From Rufibacter sp. DG15C (GTDB taxonomy: Bacteria > Bacteroidota > Bacteroidia > Cytophagales > Hymenobacteraceae): a DNA stretch of 64,000 bases. The DNA lies in the NCBI RefSeq assembly GCF_001577755.1, contig NZ_CP010776.1, positions 806,001-870,000 on the forward strand, written 5' to 3'. The first letter of the stretch is position 1. Each line of letters begins with the position of its first letter. The notes below the pieces were generated by a model. The model made no database searches and was not told where the DNA came from. It saw nothing but the letters and a program-made list of their open reading frames with translations. Positions 1-7,998 of this stretch are shown here, one piece after another. Made by a program: the position numbers and the translations under genes.

Positions 1-683
1 TTATTACCGGTAGAACGGATGTACTCAGCGGCCATTGCCTCATAGTTACCACCAATCTCACCAATCATCACAATAGCGTCGGTCTCTGGATCTTCCATCA
101 ACAACTCCACTGCGTTTTTAGTAGGTGTTCCAATGATAGGGTCACCACCAATCCCGATGGCGGTAGAGATACCCAAACCAGCTTTCACAATCTGGTCGGC
201 GGCCTCATAGGTCAACGTACCAGACTTAGACACAATGCCAATTCTACCTGGCTTGAACACGAAACCTGGCATGATACCAACTTTGGCTTCGCCTGGCGTG
301 ATCACACCTGGGCAGTTTGGTCCAATTAGAGTAACTGCTTTGTTCTTGATGTAGTTTTTAGCGGCTACCATGTCCTTCACCGGAATACCCTCGGTGATAC
401 AAACAATCACTTCAATGCCGGCATCGGCGGCTTCCATGATGGCGTCAGCAGCAAAGGCCGGTGGCACGAAGATGATAGACACGTTGGCTTGCGCTTTCTG
501 CACGGCCTCAGCCACAGTGTTGAATACCGGACGGTCCAAGTGAACAGAACCACCTTTACCCGGGGTTACGCCACCAACCACGTTGGTACCATACTCAATC
601 ATCTGCTGTGCGTGGAAAGAACCTTCTGAGCCGGTGAAGCCCTGCACAATCACCTTGGAATCTTTATTTACTAAAACACTCAT
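1..683 (-). CDS. sucD: Succinyl-CoA synthetase alpha subunit, 3' part outside window
   Basis: Alpha subunit of succinyl-CoA ligase, which in the TCA cycle interconverts succinyl-CoA and succinate with ATP or GTP formation, working with the SucB/SucC beta subunit. The ATG is at 681-683 and 227 codons are visible before the left edge. The N-terminal CoA-binding Rossmann part shows [13 protein letters not shown], then [18 protein letters not shown] and ITEGIPV; the central NCPG and the [10 protein letters not shown] motif of the ligase domain follow. The phosphorylated catalytic histidine of the family lies further on and is not in the window. No sucC is visible next to it, so the gene may stand alone. 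A good promoter lies at 732-762. The identification is firm. Confidence 0.95.
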   Translation of the reverse strand, partial: MSVLVNKDSKVIVQGFTGSEGSFHAQQMIEYGTNVVGGVTPGKGGSVHLDRPVFNTVAEAVQKAQANVSIIFVPPAFAADAIMEAADAGIEVIVCITEGIPVKDMVAAKNYIKNKAVTLIGPNCPGVITPGEAKVGIMPGFVFKPGRIGIVSKSGTLTYEAADQIVKAGLGISTAIGIGGDPIIGTPTKNAVELLMEDPETDAIVMIGEIGGNYEAMAAEYIRSTGN

Positions 684-731
684 GTGTAGTGGATTATGTG
701 ATAGATGTACGCTCTGTTTTCAAACTGTACG

Positions 732-762
732 CAAAAATAGGCTTTTTTGGCGCGCATCCAAA
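732..762 (-). promoter_or_regulatory. sucD promoter, Bacteroidota type
   Basis: Read on the minus strand there is TTTG (759-762), 19 bp, then TATTTTTG (732-739). Both elements match the Bacteroidota -33 (TTTG) and -7 (TAnnTTTG) consensus at the usual spacing. The predicted start site near 725 leaves a leader of roughly 40 nt before the sucD ATG. This is the best promoter match I found in the window. Confidence 0.65.
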
Positions 763-800
763 CTAAGACTCCGCATTAAACCGCTTACCTCCGCACCTGT

Positions 801-838
801 CGTTTTCGGGCTGCTTTCCAGGAAACACGTCAAAAACG
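801..838. repeat. 38-bp intergenic palindrome, copy 1
   Basis: Degenerate copy in the divergent gap between sucD and uvsE. Left arm CGTTTTCGGGCTGCTTTC; the right arm keeps CAAAAACG at its end. Both neighbours start away from it, so it cannot be the terminator of either. Confidence 0.75.
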
Positions 839-968
839 GAAAATCACCCCATCCGCTTACTGGTTTTGCTAGCAGGCACAAGCAAAACACTCCCTCCCGC
901 CATCCGTTTACAAGAATTCTAAACATCTGCCCTTGGTAGCGGTTATTAGGCCCAAAACCCACCGTAAC

Positions 969-1862
969 ATGAAAATAGGATACCCGTGCGTGAATGAGTC
1001 TCTGGACTGCAGTACCTCTACCACCTTCAGGCTGGCGTCTTATAGTGAGGAGCGGTTGGTGCAGAACGTGGAGAAGAACCTGGCCTGCCTGCGCCGCATT
1101 CTGGAATACAACCTGGAGCATGGGTTTCTGTTCTTTAGGATGAGTTCTGGGTTAGTGCCTTTTGCCAGCCATGCCGTGTGCACCTACAACTGGCAGCAGC
1201 ACTTCCAGATGACGTTCAAGCGGCTGGGCGACTTTATCAAGAAGCACGGCATGCGCATCTCCATGCACCCAGACCAGTTTGTGGTGTTGAACTCGCCAGA
1301 CGAGCGCATTGTGCGCAACAGTATTGCAGAGTTGGTGTACCAAGGCAGTGTCATGGACTTGATGGGGCTGGACTCCACGGCCAAGCTGCAGATACACGCC
1401 GGCGGCGTCTACGGCGACAAGCCAGCGGCCCTCCAACGCTTCATCCACACCTACCATACCATGCTGCCCGAGGAAGTGAAGGCCCGGCTGGTGGTGGAGA
1501 ACGATGACCGCCTTTACAGCCTTCGGGATTGTTTAGAGTTACACGGCGAAACCGGAATTCCCATCCTGTTTGACAACTTCCACCATGAATGCCTGAACAA
1601 CGGAGAGCCCATGGCCGAGGCCCTGCAACTGGCTGCCGGTACTTGGCACCCGCACACCGACGGCGTGCTCATGATGGACTACAGTTCGCAGTCTCAGGGG
1701 GAGCGCAAGGGCAAGCACACCAACAGCATGGACGTAGAGCTATTCCGGGAATTTTTGACGCACCTGAACGGTCTGGACGTGGACATCATGCTGGAAATCA
1801 AAGACAAGGAAGCCAGCTGTCTGCGCGCGCGCCAAGTCTTAGAGGAACTGGCCTTGGTGTAA
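969..1862 (+). CDS. uvsE: UV DNA damage endonuclease UvsE
   Basis: UVDE family (TIM barrel, metal-dependent) nuclease that nicks DNA 5' to UV photoproducts and starts an excision repair route separate from UvrABC. The protein has 297 residues, the usual bacterial length. It opens with MKIGYPCVN and carries the family's conserved stretches: FRMSSGLVPFASH, MRISMHPDQFVVLNSP, LQIHAGGVYGDK, LVVENDD and LFDNFHHE, whose His, Glu and Asp residues are the expected metal ligands. I chose the ATG at 969 because residues encoded upstream of it (from 933) are not family-like. A 38-bp palindrome follows 32 bp after the stop codon. Function is inferred from family resemblance; confidence is high. Confidence 0.93.
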   Translation: MKIGYPCVNESLDCSTSTTFRLASYSEERLVQNVEKNLACLRRILEYNLEHGFLFFRMSSGLVPFASHAVCTYNWQQHFQMTFKRLGDFIKKHGMRISMHPDQFVVLNSPDERIVRNSIAELVYQGSVMDLMGLDSTAKLQIHAGGVYGDKPAALQRFIHTYHTMLPEEVKARLVVENDDRLYSLRDCLELHGETGIPILFDNFHHECLNNGEPMAEALQLAAGTWHPHTDGVLMMDYSSQSQGERKGKHTNSMDVELFREFLTHLNGLDVDIMLEIKDKEASCLRARQVLEELALV

Positions 1863-1894
1863 ACTCCCGTTCAATCATTAAATTATCAGCACCT

Positions 1895-1932
1895 CGTTTT
1901 TGGCCTATTTTCTGAAAAAGAGGCCAAAAACG
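1895..1932. repeat. 38-bp intergenic palindrome, copy 2
   Basis: Lies between uvsE and the following lipoprotein gene, both read rightwards. Left arm CGTTTTTGGCCTATTTTC, right arm ending GAGGCCAAAAACG. An ATG in the gap just inside this repeat opens a false N-terminal extension (MAYFLKKRPKTK) of the next gene. Confidence 0.9.
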
Positions 1933-1968
1933 AAGCTCTTCTTGGGCGCACCTCGTACTGAGGGTGGT

Positions 1969-2982
1969 ATGAAAAGGATTACTCCATCTCTGATTTATAG
2001 CCTTGTGGTCTCCCTGTCTGTTTTCTCTTCGGCGTGCTTCTCTCCTTCTGAGTCCTCCACTACCCCCATATCGGCGGTGGTGACTAAGAAGGTGACGTTC
2101 ACAGACATCCCCTCAGCGTCCGGCATTGAGAAGGTAGAGAACCGCTATTACGTCATTGGCGATGACTCGCCGTATCTGTTCACGCTCAACGAGGACTTTA
2201 AGATCATTGCCAAGACCAAACTGCTGGAGCCTAAAGAGGTGGCCGACGGCCGAATCCCCAAATCCGTCAAACCAGACCTGGAAGCCATCACCTCCCTGTC
2301 TATTGAAGGCGAGACGCACCTGCTCATTCTAGGCTCGGGTGCCACGGAGTATAGAAACAAGGGCTATTTAGTGCCCCTAGACAGAGGCCGATTGGGCCAC
2401 GTCCGCAGCATAGATTTTACCGCCTTATACCAGGCCTTGCAGGACAACCAGAAAGTGACCGGCAGCGCCACCCTGAACATTGAGGGCGTGGCCGCCAACG
2501 AGGAGTTTCTGTACGTGCTGCATCGGTTTAGCCCGGGGGGGCAGAACATGCTCTTGCTGTACGCCATGGAAGAAATCATCCCGTTTTTGATGGGCTTGTC
2601 CCCGGCGCCGGCAGCCCGGCATATCCAGCCCTGGGCCCTGCCCGACATTGAGAACATCAAGACCGGATTCTCTGGCCTAATGCCTTATGACAACGGACAA
2701 CTGCTGTTCACGGCCTCCGCAGAGGAGACGCCCAACGCGATCCTAGACGGCAAGGTATATGGCAGTCTGGTGGGCTGGATGTCGCCTGATTTTGCGGCGA
2801 CAGATGCTCAGAAGCCCCAGCAGATAGCCATCGTCACCGAATCAGATGGCAGTGTCTACCAAGGCAAACTGGAGTCCATCACCCTGGTAGAACCGCTGAC
2901 CGAGGGAGGCTACCAAGCCGTGGCCGTGGCCGACAGCGATGACGGCCGCTCTGAGCTGGTGGTCCTGAAGCTTACGTTTTAA
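1969..2982 (+). CDS. Lipoprotein, beta-propeller-like (possibly DUF6929 type)
   Basis: Predicted 337-residue lipoprotein of unknown function. The chosen start (1969) gives a clean signal peptide, MKRITPSLIYSLVVSL, ending in SSAC with the lipidated cysteine at residue 23. An upstream in-frame ATG at 1900 lies inside a palindromic repeat and is rejected. The mature part has repeating beta-type phrases such as YYVIGDDSPYLFTLN, LLILGSGATEYRNKGYLV and YQAVAVADSDDGRSELVVL, suggesting a propeller. It resembles lipoproteins grouped as DUF6929, but I could not confirm that. A strong symmetrical terminator follows at 3000-3040 and is shared with the convergent gene. Confidence 0.8.
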   Translation: MKRITPSLIYSLVVSLSVFSSACFSPSESSTTPISAVVTKKVTFTDIPSASGIEKVENRYYVIGDDSPYLFTLNEDFKIIAKTKLLEPKEVADGRIPKSVKPDLEAITSLSIEGETHLLILGSGATEYRNKGYLVPLDRGRLGHVRSIDFTALYQALQDNQKVTGSATLNIEGVAANEEFLYVLHRFSPGGQNMLLLYAMEEIIPFLMGLSPAPAARHIQPWALPDIENIKTGFSGLMPYDNGQLLFTASAEETPNAILDGKVYGSLVGWMSPDFAATDAQKPQQIAIVTESDGSVYQGKLESITLVEPLTEGGYQAVAVADSDDGRSELVVLKLTF

Positions 2983-2999
2983 TTCGATTGGATACCTAA

Positions 3000-3040
3000 A
3001 AAGAAAGGCCTTCTGAACCATGGTTCAGAAGGCCTTTTAT
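3000..3040. terminator. Bidirectional terminator
   Basis: Perfect 17-bp arms, AAAGGCCTTCTGAACCA at 3004-3020 and its complement at 3021-3037, flanked by A and T runs. It sits between two convergent genes ending at 2982 and 3061, so it can serve both. Confidence 0.9.
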
Positions 3041-3060
3041 ATTCTAAGACAGCAATAGAA

Positions 3061-3474
3061 TTACTGTTTGATTCTCAGTTTTTTCCAGTAGATGGTATTC
3101 CCGGTCTTCACTTCTACCAAGTAAGTACCGTTGCGCAACACACCCAAATTCATAGGCGGTGCCAGCGTATAATCTCCGGCAGTAAGCGACTTAGTGAACA
3201 GCACCTTACCCGCACTGTTGGCAAATGTCAGGACGCCGTCCTCCACCAGGTTCTGCTGAAACGAGAGCATAAAATCCTTGGACTTGCCTTTCTCTTCGTA
3301 CAAGTCAATGCCTGAGAGCGTCTCGCGGCGCACCACTTTCTCTGGACCTTTCTTGGCATTGGTATCGGCCATAGCCAAGGTGCCTTTTGGCGTAGACTGG
3401 GCTTGAGCCGGAACCAATAAGGCGCCAAATCCGAACATCAACAATGCAACCAGGGTAGTCTTTTTCAGCTTCAT
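3061..3474 (-). CDS. Small secreted protein with a T9SS-like C-terminal sandwich
   Basis: Predicted secreted protein of 137 residues, function unknown. The start at 3474 gives MKLKKTTLVALLMFGFGALL followed by VPAQAQS, a typical signal peptide; an ATG four codons upstream (3486) is the alternative. The rest (SFQQNLVEDGVLTFANSAG ... NGTYLVEVKTGNTIYWKKL) looks like a single beta-sandwich of the kind used as a type IX secretion C-terminal domain, ending in KKLRIKQ. There is no large cargo domain in front, which is odd for a true T9SS substrate; it may be a free-standing domain of related fold. It converges with the preceding lipoprotein on a shared terminator. Confidence 0.75.
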   Translation of the reverse strand: MKLKKTTLVALLMFGFGALLVPAQAQSTPKGTLAMADTNAKKGPEKVVRRETLSGIDLYEEKGKSKDFMLSFQQNLVEDGVLTFANSAGKVLFTKSLTAGDYTLAPPMNLGVLRNGTYLVEVKTGNTIYWKKLRIKQ

Positions 3475-3568
3475 TCTTTCCAACATTATAGGTTCTTAAC
3501 AGGAGCCACTTTTGTAGCTGACAAGACCTATGCACATTCTGTTCCAAAAAACAGAAAACCAGAAAAAA

Positions 3569-4276
3569 TTATTCTTTAATAATGGCCACGGCAGTAGGCA
3601 AAGCGCGCTGGGCCCACAGAGTGTACATAGAAGCGCTGTAATGCAAACCGTCTGGCGCCACAAACGCGGGGTTAGACGTTACCATTTTGGATAGGTCATT
3701 CACGTTGACCACTACCACGCCCGCTTTCTGCCCTTCTTCTGTAATGACGGTGTTGAACTTATTGATCTGGGAGGTGATGGTAGTAGTGTTTTTACCGGTG
3801 GCAAAAGGCGTAAGTCCCCAGTCTGGAATGGTGAGTAACATCACGTTTCTGGGGGTTTTGCTGGCCAGGCCGGTGGCAATGGTTAGCAAGGAGCGCAGCT
3901 CATTTCTAAACTCGTCAATAGGACGGTTCTGGTACTGGTTGTTCACGCCAATCTGCAGGGTCACCAAGCCATAGTCGCTGGGCATGCTCACGGTGCGCAG
4001 GTAGCTTAAGAGGTTGCCGGTGGTCCAGCCGGTTTTGGCCACGTACAAGGGCTCGCCTAACTGGATGCCTTCTTGCTCTAAGAGGACAGACAGTTGCATG
4101 GGCCACCTGTCGGCGGGCAGGACGCCCTCGCCAATGGTATAAGAGTCTCCCAAGGCCAGGAACTTGGCTGCCATGCCAGGTCCGGGCAGGGTGTCCTCCA
4201 GCTCGTCCATGGGAGATTTTTCACAAGAAGAAAACAAAGTAACGACTACTAAAAGTAGGGGAAGCAAATAACGCAT
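3569..4276 (-). CDS. SGNH/GDSL-family esterase lipoprotein
   Basis: Predicted surface or periplasmic hydrolase (esterase, lipase or acetylxylan-esterase type; substrate unknown), 235 residues. The signal ends in FSSC with a lipidated Cys18. Family blocks are in order: GDSYT with the nucleophile Ser45, a glycine-containing KTGWTTGNL, GVNN in place of the usual GxND, and DGLHYS with Asp209 and His212 completing the triad. The change from Asp to Asn in block III position 4 is minor, since Asn is the usual oxyanion-hole residue. The gap to the next gene upstream (4435) holds no recognised element. Family assignment is confident, substrate not known. Confidence 0.88.
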   Translation of the reverse strand: MRYLLPLLLVVVTLFSSCEKSPMDELEDTLPGPGMAAKFLALGDSYTIGEGVLPADRWPMQLSVLLEQEGIQLGEPLYVAKTGWTTGNLLSYLRTVSMPSDYGLVTLQIGVNNQYQNRPIDEFRNELRSLLTIATGLASKTPRNVMLLTIPDWGLTPFATGKNTTTITSQINKFNTVITEEGQKAGVVVVNVNDLSKMVTSNPAFVAPDGLHYSASMYTLWAQRALPTAVAIIKE

Positions 4277-4434
4277 AGAGACTATGGTATTAGTATGAAA
4301 CCTTATTCTTAATTGGCCGTTTAAGGCCTCGCCCGCACAACAGAGATTGCAAAATAATTAGTTCAACCCCTTCCCGAATTTCAACACCACACCTCTACTT
4401 GAACTTTGCCAAGATAAGCATTGTACGGTAGAAA

Positions 4435-5799
4435 TTAAATTTGAGGTGCAGTTGCTAAAAACTCTTTTCTGGCGCTCTCCAGTTCTGCCATCAGGCATTT
4501 GCGCTGTTCCAATAAATGGGCCATAATAGTTGACCTCTTGGTAAAAAGCGAAAGAAAAATCCAGCCACGGCGAGCCACCTCCACGCGGTGCCAGTAATGC
4601 AGCACAAAAAAGCCCGTGATGGGCAGGGTCACCAGGTACGCCACCAGCCCCCAGCCGCTCAGCCCAAACCAGGCGTGCGCGGCCCAGCCAAGCAGCGCAT
4701 AAAAAATAGGAAAGGTGAACATGCCAATGGTCATCATCATAGGCGCATGAAATTCCACGTCTTTGGTCAATGACTTGGCAATCTTGGCGGGCAGAATGTA
4801 AGGCAGGTAATTATGAATCACCCCGTACAAATAAAACGGAAACCCGATGAGTAGGTACAGCACCGTTTCTACCGTCCCCCAGGCCAGGTGGTGGCGCTTG
4901 GGCATGTTTTTGATGGCGCTGGGCAGCAAGCCCACCCGCTCCAGATGGTTCAGATACTCTTGTAAATCCAGGCGCAGTTTATGCACCCGCTCCGGCTGGG
5001 TGTTCTCAAAATGCTGAATGCTCTGCACAATGCCTTTGGTGATTAAGAAGCGCTCCTGCGGGTCTGACTTGGCCAGGTCCAGCTCCTCGGCTAGGGTGTC
5101 CTGGTAGACGGCTTCCACCTGCCGAGCCAAAAGGTCCTCTTCATCGGTTTCGGTGTGGATGACCAGTTCCTCTAGGCGTTCTTTGAGATGGTCGGTCAAG
5201 GCATGCGCCGCCTGGAAGGGGTCTTGTAGATAGGCATCCTTGAACTCCTTGACATGGATGGGTTCGCCCACGTTCACAAATACCTCGCTCCTAAACCTAG
5301 ACGGGTCTGAGTAGTTGAGCCCCACGGGAATAATGCGCACGCCCAGGTGGAAGTCACGCTGGGCCTCGGCGCCCAAGGCAATGCGGGCCGTGCCGGTCTT
5401 AAGCGGACGCAAGCGGCGCTGCATAAAACTGTTGCCCTCTGGGAACACCATGAGCGTACCGCCCTTGCCCAAGAACTCGTAGCACTTGACAAAGGTGGCA
5501 TCGTTCTGCGCGGTGCCGCCATCGCCCACGTCCTCGCGACGGTACACGGGTATCATGAATAGCTTGGAGAACAGCCAGCCCTGGATGCCCGGCTTAAAGA
5601 AACTGCTCTTGGCCAGAAAGTAGATGTCCTGCTTCATGAGCGAGGCGGTCACCACCGGGTCCATGAGCGTGTTGGGATGGTTGGATACTACAATCAAGGG
5701 CCCCTCTGAGAACAGCAGGTGCTTGTTATTGACCGTGAACCGCCTAAAGAACACGCGCAGCGCAATCCGGAAGAGGGACTTTAATATAAAATACAGCAT
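4435..5799 (-). CDS. PlsC-like lysophospholipid acyltransferase, membrane protein
   Basis: Predicted glycerophospholipid acyltransferase that moves an acyl chain onto lysophosphatidate or a related acceptor at the inner membrane. It has 454 residues, about twice a plain PlsC. The PlsC domain occupies roughly residues 15-230: NHPNTLMD carries the catalytic His41 and Asp47 (five residues between them rather than four), and MVFPEGNSF supplies the acceptor-binding EG motif. The C-terminal half adds hydrophobic segments (near YLLIGFPFYLYGVI, MMMTIGMFTFPIFYALLG and WGLVAYLVTLPITGFFVL), so it is membrane-embedded. The start at 5799 gives an immediate hydrophobic helix. The exact substrate cannot be read from sequence. 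Confidence 0.88.
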   Translation of the reverse strand: MLYFILKSLFRIALRVFFRRFTVNNKHLLFSEGPLIVVSNHPNTLMDPVVTASLMKQDIYFLAKSSFFKPGIQGWLFSKLFMIPVYRREDVGDGGTAQNDATFVKCYEFLGKGGTLMVFPEGNSFMQRRLRPLKTGTARIALGAEAQRDFHLGVRIIPVGLNYSDPSRFRSEVFVNVGEPIHVKEFKDAYLQDPFQAAHALTDHLKERLEELVIHTETDEEDLLARQVEAVYQDTLAEELDLAKSDPQERFLITKGIVQSIQHFENTQPERVHKLRLDLQEYLNHLERVGLLPSAIKNMPKRHHLAWGTVETVLYLLIGFPFYLYGVIHNYLPYILPAKIAKSLTKDVEFHAPMMMTIGMFTFPIFYALLGWAAHAWFGLSGWGLVAYLVTLPITGFFVLHYWHRVEVARRGWIFLSLFTKRSTIMAHLLEQRKCLMAELESARKEFLATAPQI

Positions 5800-5829
5800 A
5801 TAGGCTCTGGATTAACACAGGAAGCTACG

Positions 5830-5867
5830 CATTTTTGGCCTCATTTCAGGAAAACAGGCCAAAAACA
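5830..5867. repeat. 38-bp intergenic palindrome, copy 3
   Basis: Between the Dph6-like gene (its stop is 36 bp away) and the acyltransferase start. The outermost CG pair has decayed; the inner TTTTTGGCC / GGCCAAAAA arms are intact. Confidence 0.9.
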
Positions 5868-5902
5868 AAATTCGCGCTCCTTCTTTTCTTGCAAAAGCTT
5901 TA

Positions 5903-6634
5903 CTAACCCGGCAGCAAATCACAGAACCAGAAACCGGTGTCATAGGCGGGCGGTGAGGCGGCAAAGCAATCATCCTCGCTGTCCTGGCTGGAGGGCGCGT
6001 AGCTTTTAAACACAGTCTCCCCTACCTGCACCGGCACGGACGCATGGAAATTGGGGCCGTCATAGACAAAGGTGTGGTATTCGCCGTTCTCGCCGCAGGG
6101 ATCTACGCCGGCGGGCAGGTCTTTTATGAAGGCTTCGTCCAGCTCACGGCCCGCGAAGGACGCGTCCAAATGCTTGCCGTTCACGCAGACCACTTTGGCC
6201 TTGAAACCCAGTCGCCAGAACTCCTCTAATAGCTCCGTAGTGTCTTCGTGCCAGATGGGAAAGACCGCGGTCACGCCTACCTCTGCCAGCTGCGTCTCGC
6301 GGTACTGGCGCAAATCCTCCAAGTAGATGTCCCCGAAGATGGCGTGCGTGACGCTGGCCGCGGTAAACTCCTGCCAAGCATTTGCCATGACTTGGTTGTA
6401 TTCTTTCAAAGACACCCCTTCTGGCAGGAAAAGTGGTGTCCAGGGGAGGTTTAGCCGTTGCACCTGCTGGCGCATGAGTTCTGTGCGCACGCCGTGCATG
6501 GTCACGCGCTGGTGCGCCTGGCTCAAGGACGTGAACAGGGCGTGCAATTGGAACTGGTCTTGCTGTTGAATGCGGTGCAGGGCCAGCGCAGAGTCTTTGC
6601 CGCCGCTCCAGTTAAAGATGGCCTTCGGTTTCAT
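5903..6634 (-). CDS. Dph6-related ATP pyrophosphatase
   Basis: ATP-PPase of the diphthine-ammonia ligase (DUF71) family, 243 residues. The N-terminus has the PP-loop SGGKDS at residues 10-15, which binds ATP, and the C-terminal half has GENGEYHTFVYDGP, the family signature. In eukaryotes and archaea the family amidates diphthine on elongation factor 2; bacteria lack diphthamide, so the bacterial substrate is unknown and the protein should not be called a diphthamide enzyme. HGVRTELMRQQ and FGDIYLEDLRQYRE match the family as well. It is followed by a palindrome on each side and is probably transcribed alone or after the DUF4112 gene. Confidence 0.88.
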   Translation of the reverse strand: MKPKAIFNWSGGKDSALALHRIQQQDQFQLHALFTSLSQAHQRVTMHGVRTELMRQQVQRLNLPWTPLFLPEGVSLKEYNQVMANAWQEFTAASVTHAIFGDIYLEDLRQYRETQLAEVGVTAVFPIWHEDTTELLEEFWRLGFKAKVVCVNGKHLDASFAGRELDEAFIKDLPAGVDPCGENGEYHTFVYDGPNFHASVPVQVGETVFKSYAPSSQDSEDDCFAASPPAYDTGFWFCDLLPG

Positions 6635-6670
6635 GGCGGCAAATTACGCAAAGCCCGCGCCCGGCAAAGG

Positions 6671-6708
6671 CGATTTTGGCTTCTTTTCCAGAAAACAGGT
6701 TAAAAACG
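6671..6708. repeat. 38-bp intergenic palindrome, copy 4
   Basis: Begins 3 bp beyond the stop codon of the DUF4112 gene (minus strand). Left arm CGATTTTGGCTTCTTTTC, right arm GAAAACAGGTTAAAAACG; inner mismatches are mostly wobble-type. Confidence 0.88.
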
Positions 6709-6711
6709 GAT

Positions 6712-7197
6712 TTAGAACGCCGTAGACACCCATTCCCAGCCAAACGCGAACAGCTGCCAGATGCCGTACAGCACCAACCCGAATAGCACCAAGAACACCA
6801 GAAGCACGCCCACCACAAATCCGGTGCCGCGGCCCTGGTACTTGCCCTCCACGTAATGGCGACGCAGCATGTCTACGTTGCGCTGGTTGGCCTTGTACCC
6901 GAAGTCAAATAGCCAGCCCAGCACCGGGATGGCGCCCACCACCGCGTCCAGCAGAATGTTGAACAGCATGCGCACCACCAAAGCTCCACTGGCCCCGTGC
7001 CGGGCCATGGTCATGACCATCACCCCAGACATGGCAAACGTGGACAGGCTGCCCACTACCGGAATCAGGTTGAGCAGCGGGTCCACCCCGAACCTGAAGT
7101 TGGTGCCGGGCACCTTAAACTGGTTGTCCAGGAGGCGGGCCACAGATTCTACCCATTTTAAGCGGTCATCTAACGGTACTTGCGGAGGTGTGTTCAT
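6712..7197 (-). CDS. DUF4112 membrane protein
   Basis: Member of the DUF4112 family, 161 residues, function unknown. The N-terminal part (LDNQFKVPGTNFRFGVDPLLNLIPVVG) is the family hallmark, followed by hydrophobic segments around residues 40-65, 80-105 and 125-155. IPVLGWLFDFGYKAN and the short basic stretch after it match the usual pattern. No catalytic residues are apparent. The start at 7197 fits the conserved N-terminus. It could share a transcript with the downstream Dph6-like gene, although a palindrome lies between them. Confidence 0.88.
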   Translation of the reverse strand: MNTPPQVPLDDRLKWVESVARLLDNQFKVPGTNFRFGVDPLLNLIPVVGSLSTFAMSGVMVMTMARHGASGALVVRMLFNILLDAVVGAIPVLGWLFDFGYKANQRNVDMLRRHYVEGKYQGRGTGFVVGVLLVFLVLFGLVLYGIWQLFAFGWEWVSTAF

Positions 7198-7248
7198 GGA
7201 GTGCTGAAATGATTTTTTTCTCTCATACGCAGAATTGCACTCCCTAGA

Positions 7249-7848
7249 TTATGTACCGTAGTTTCTAGCCATCATTTGCTCCAGACGCGCCTTCACCTCG
7301 GGCCATTCCTGAACAATGATACTGAGCATCACTGAGTCGCGCACGCGGCCCGTGGATGTGACCATGTGGTTGCGCAGAATACCCTCCTCTTGGGCGCCAA
7401 TGCGCTTCATGGCGTTGCGGGAGCGCTCGTTCAGGACATCGGTTTTCAGGGCGACTCTAATGCAGCCCAGTTCCTCAAATGCGTGGCGCAGCAACAGGAA
7501 CTTGGCCTCGGTGTTCACGCCGGTGCGCTGGTAAGCGGGGATAAGCCAGGTCCAGCCAATCTCCAGGCCTTTGTTGGCCTCCTCCATGTTCCCGAAGCGC
7601 GTGCTCCCGATGATGCCGCCCGTCTTCGGGTCCACGTACACGAAGGGCAGCGCCGTGCCTGCTTCCTGCGCCTGCAAGGCGGTGTGCACGTACTGGGCCA
7701 TGTCCTCGGGGGTTTGCAGCACGCTCAAACTCAGTTCCCAAAGGCTTGGCTCCAGCCCTACTGCGCACAGTTCTGGAATGTCTGCGGCTTGCATAGGACG
7801 AAGGAGGACGTGCTGGCCGATGAGGGTGATGGGCGTGGGTTGTTTCAT
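7249..7848 (-). CDS. GNAT acetyltransferase, RimJ/RimL-like
   Basis: GCN5-related N-acetyltransferase of 199 residues, using acetyl-CoA to modify an amine; similar proteins act on ribosomal protein N-termini or on small molecules. Visible features are the N-terminal LLRPMQAADIPEL strand-helix, FVYVDPKTGGIIGSTRFG, the acetyl-CoA-binding region near WTWLIPAYQRTGVNTEAK, and LKTDVLNERSRNAMKRIGA, the classic RimJ/RimL end piece. The start at 7848 (MKQPTPI) is preferred; a longer reading to 7917 begins inside a palindromic repeat and its first residues (MACFQKMRPKTS) are just the repeat translated. Divergent from the SDR gene at 7999. Confidence 0.9.
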   Translation of the reverse strand: MKQPTPITLIGQHVLLRPMQAADIPELCAVGLEPSLWELSLSVLQTPEDMAQYVHTALQAQEAGTALPFVYVDPKTGGIIGSTRFGNMEEANKGLEIGWTWLIPAYQRTGVNTEAKFLLLRHAFEELGCIRVALKTDVLNERSRNAMKRIGAQEEGILRNHMVTSTGRVRDSVMLSIIVQEWPEVKARLEQMMARNYGT

Positions 7849-7884
7849 GACTTGGTTGGAATTTAAGCGTGCGGCAAGTTTACT

Positions 7885-7922
7885 CGTTTTTGGCCTCATT
7901 TTCTGAAAACAGGCCAAAAACG
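7885..7922. repeat. 38-bp intergenic palindrome, copy 5
   Basis: Lies in the divergent gap between the GNAT and SDR genes. Left CGTTTTTGGCCTCATTTT, right GAAAACAGGCCAAAAACG. Its position argues against a pure terminator role. Confidence 0.92.
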
Positions 7923-7998
7923 ATGGCTTCTCTCCTCAGCCCTTTTCTATGAATATGAGTATAGTTTTAGAAGCGATTACCTAACCTAAACAGACACC

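Noticed and set aside
583-939. 118-codon plus-strand frame across the sucD start
   Set aside because: Overlaps sucD on the other strand and its promoter, and runs through a palindrome; no protein features.
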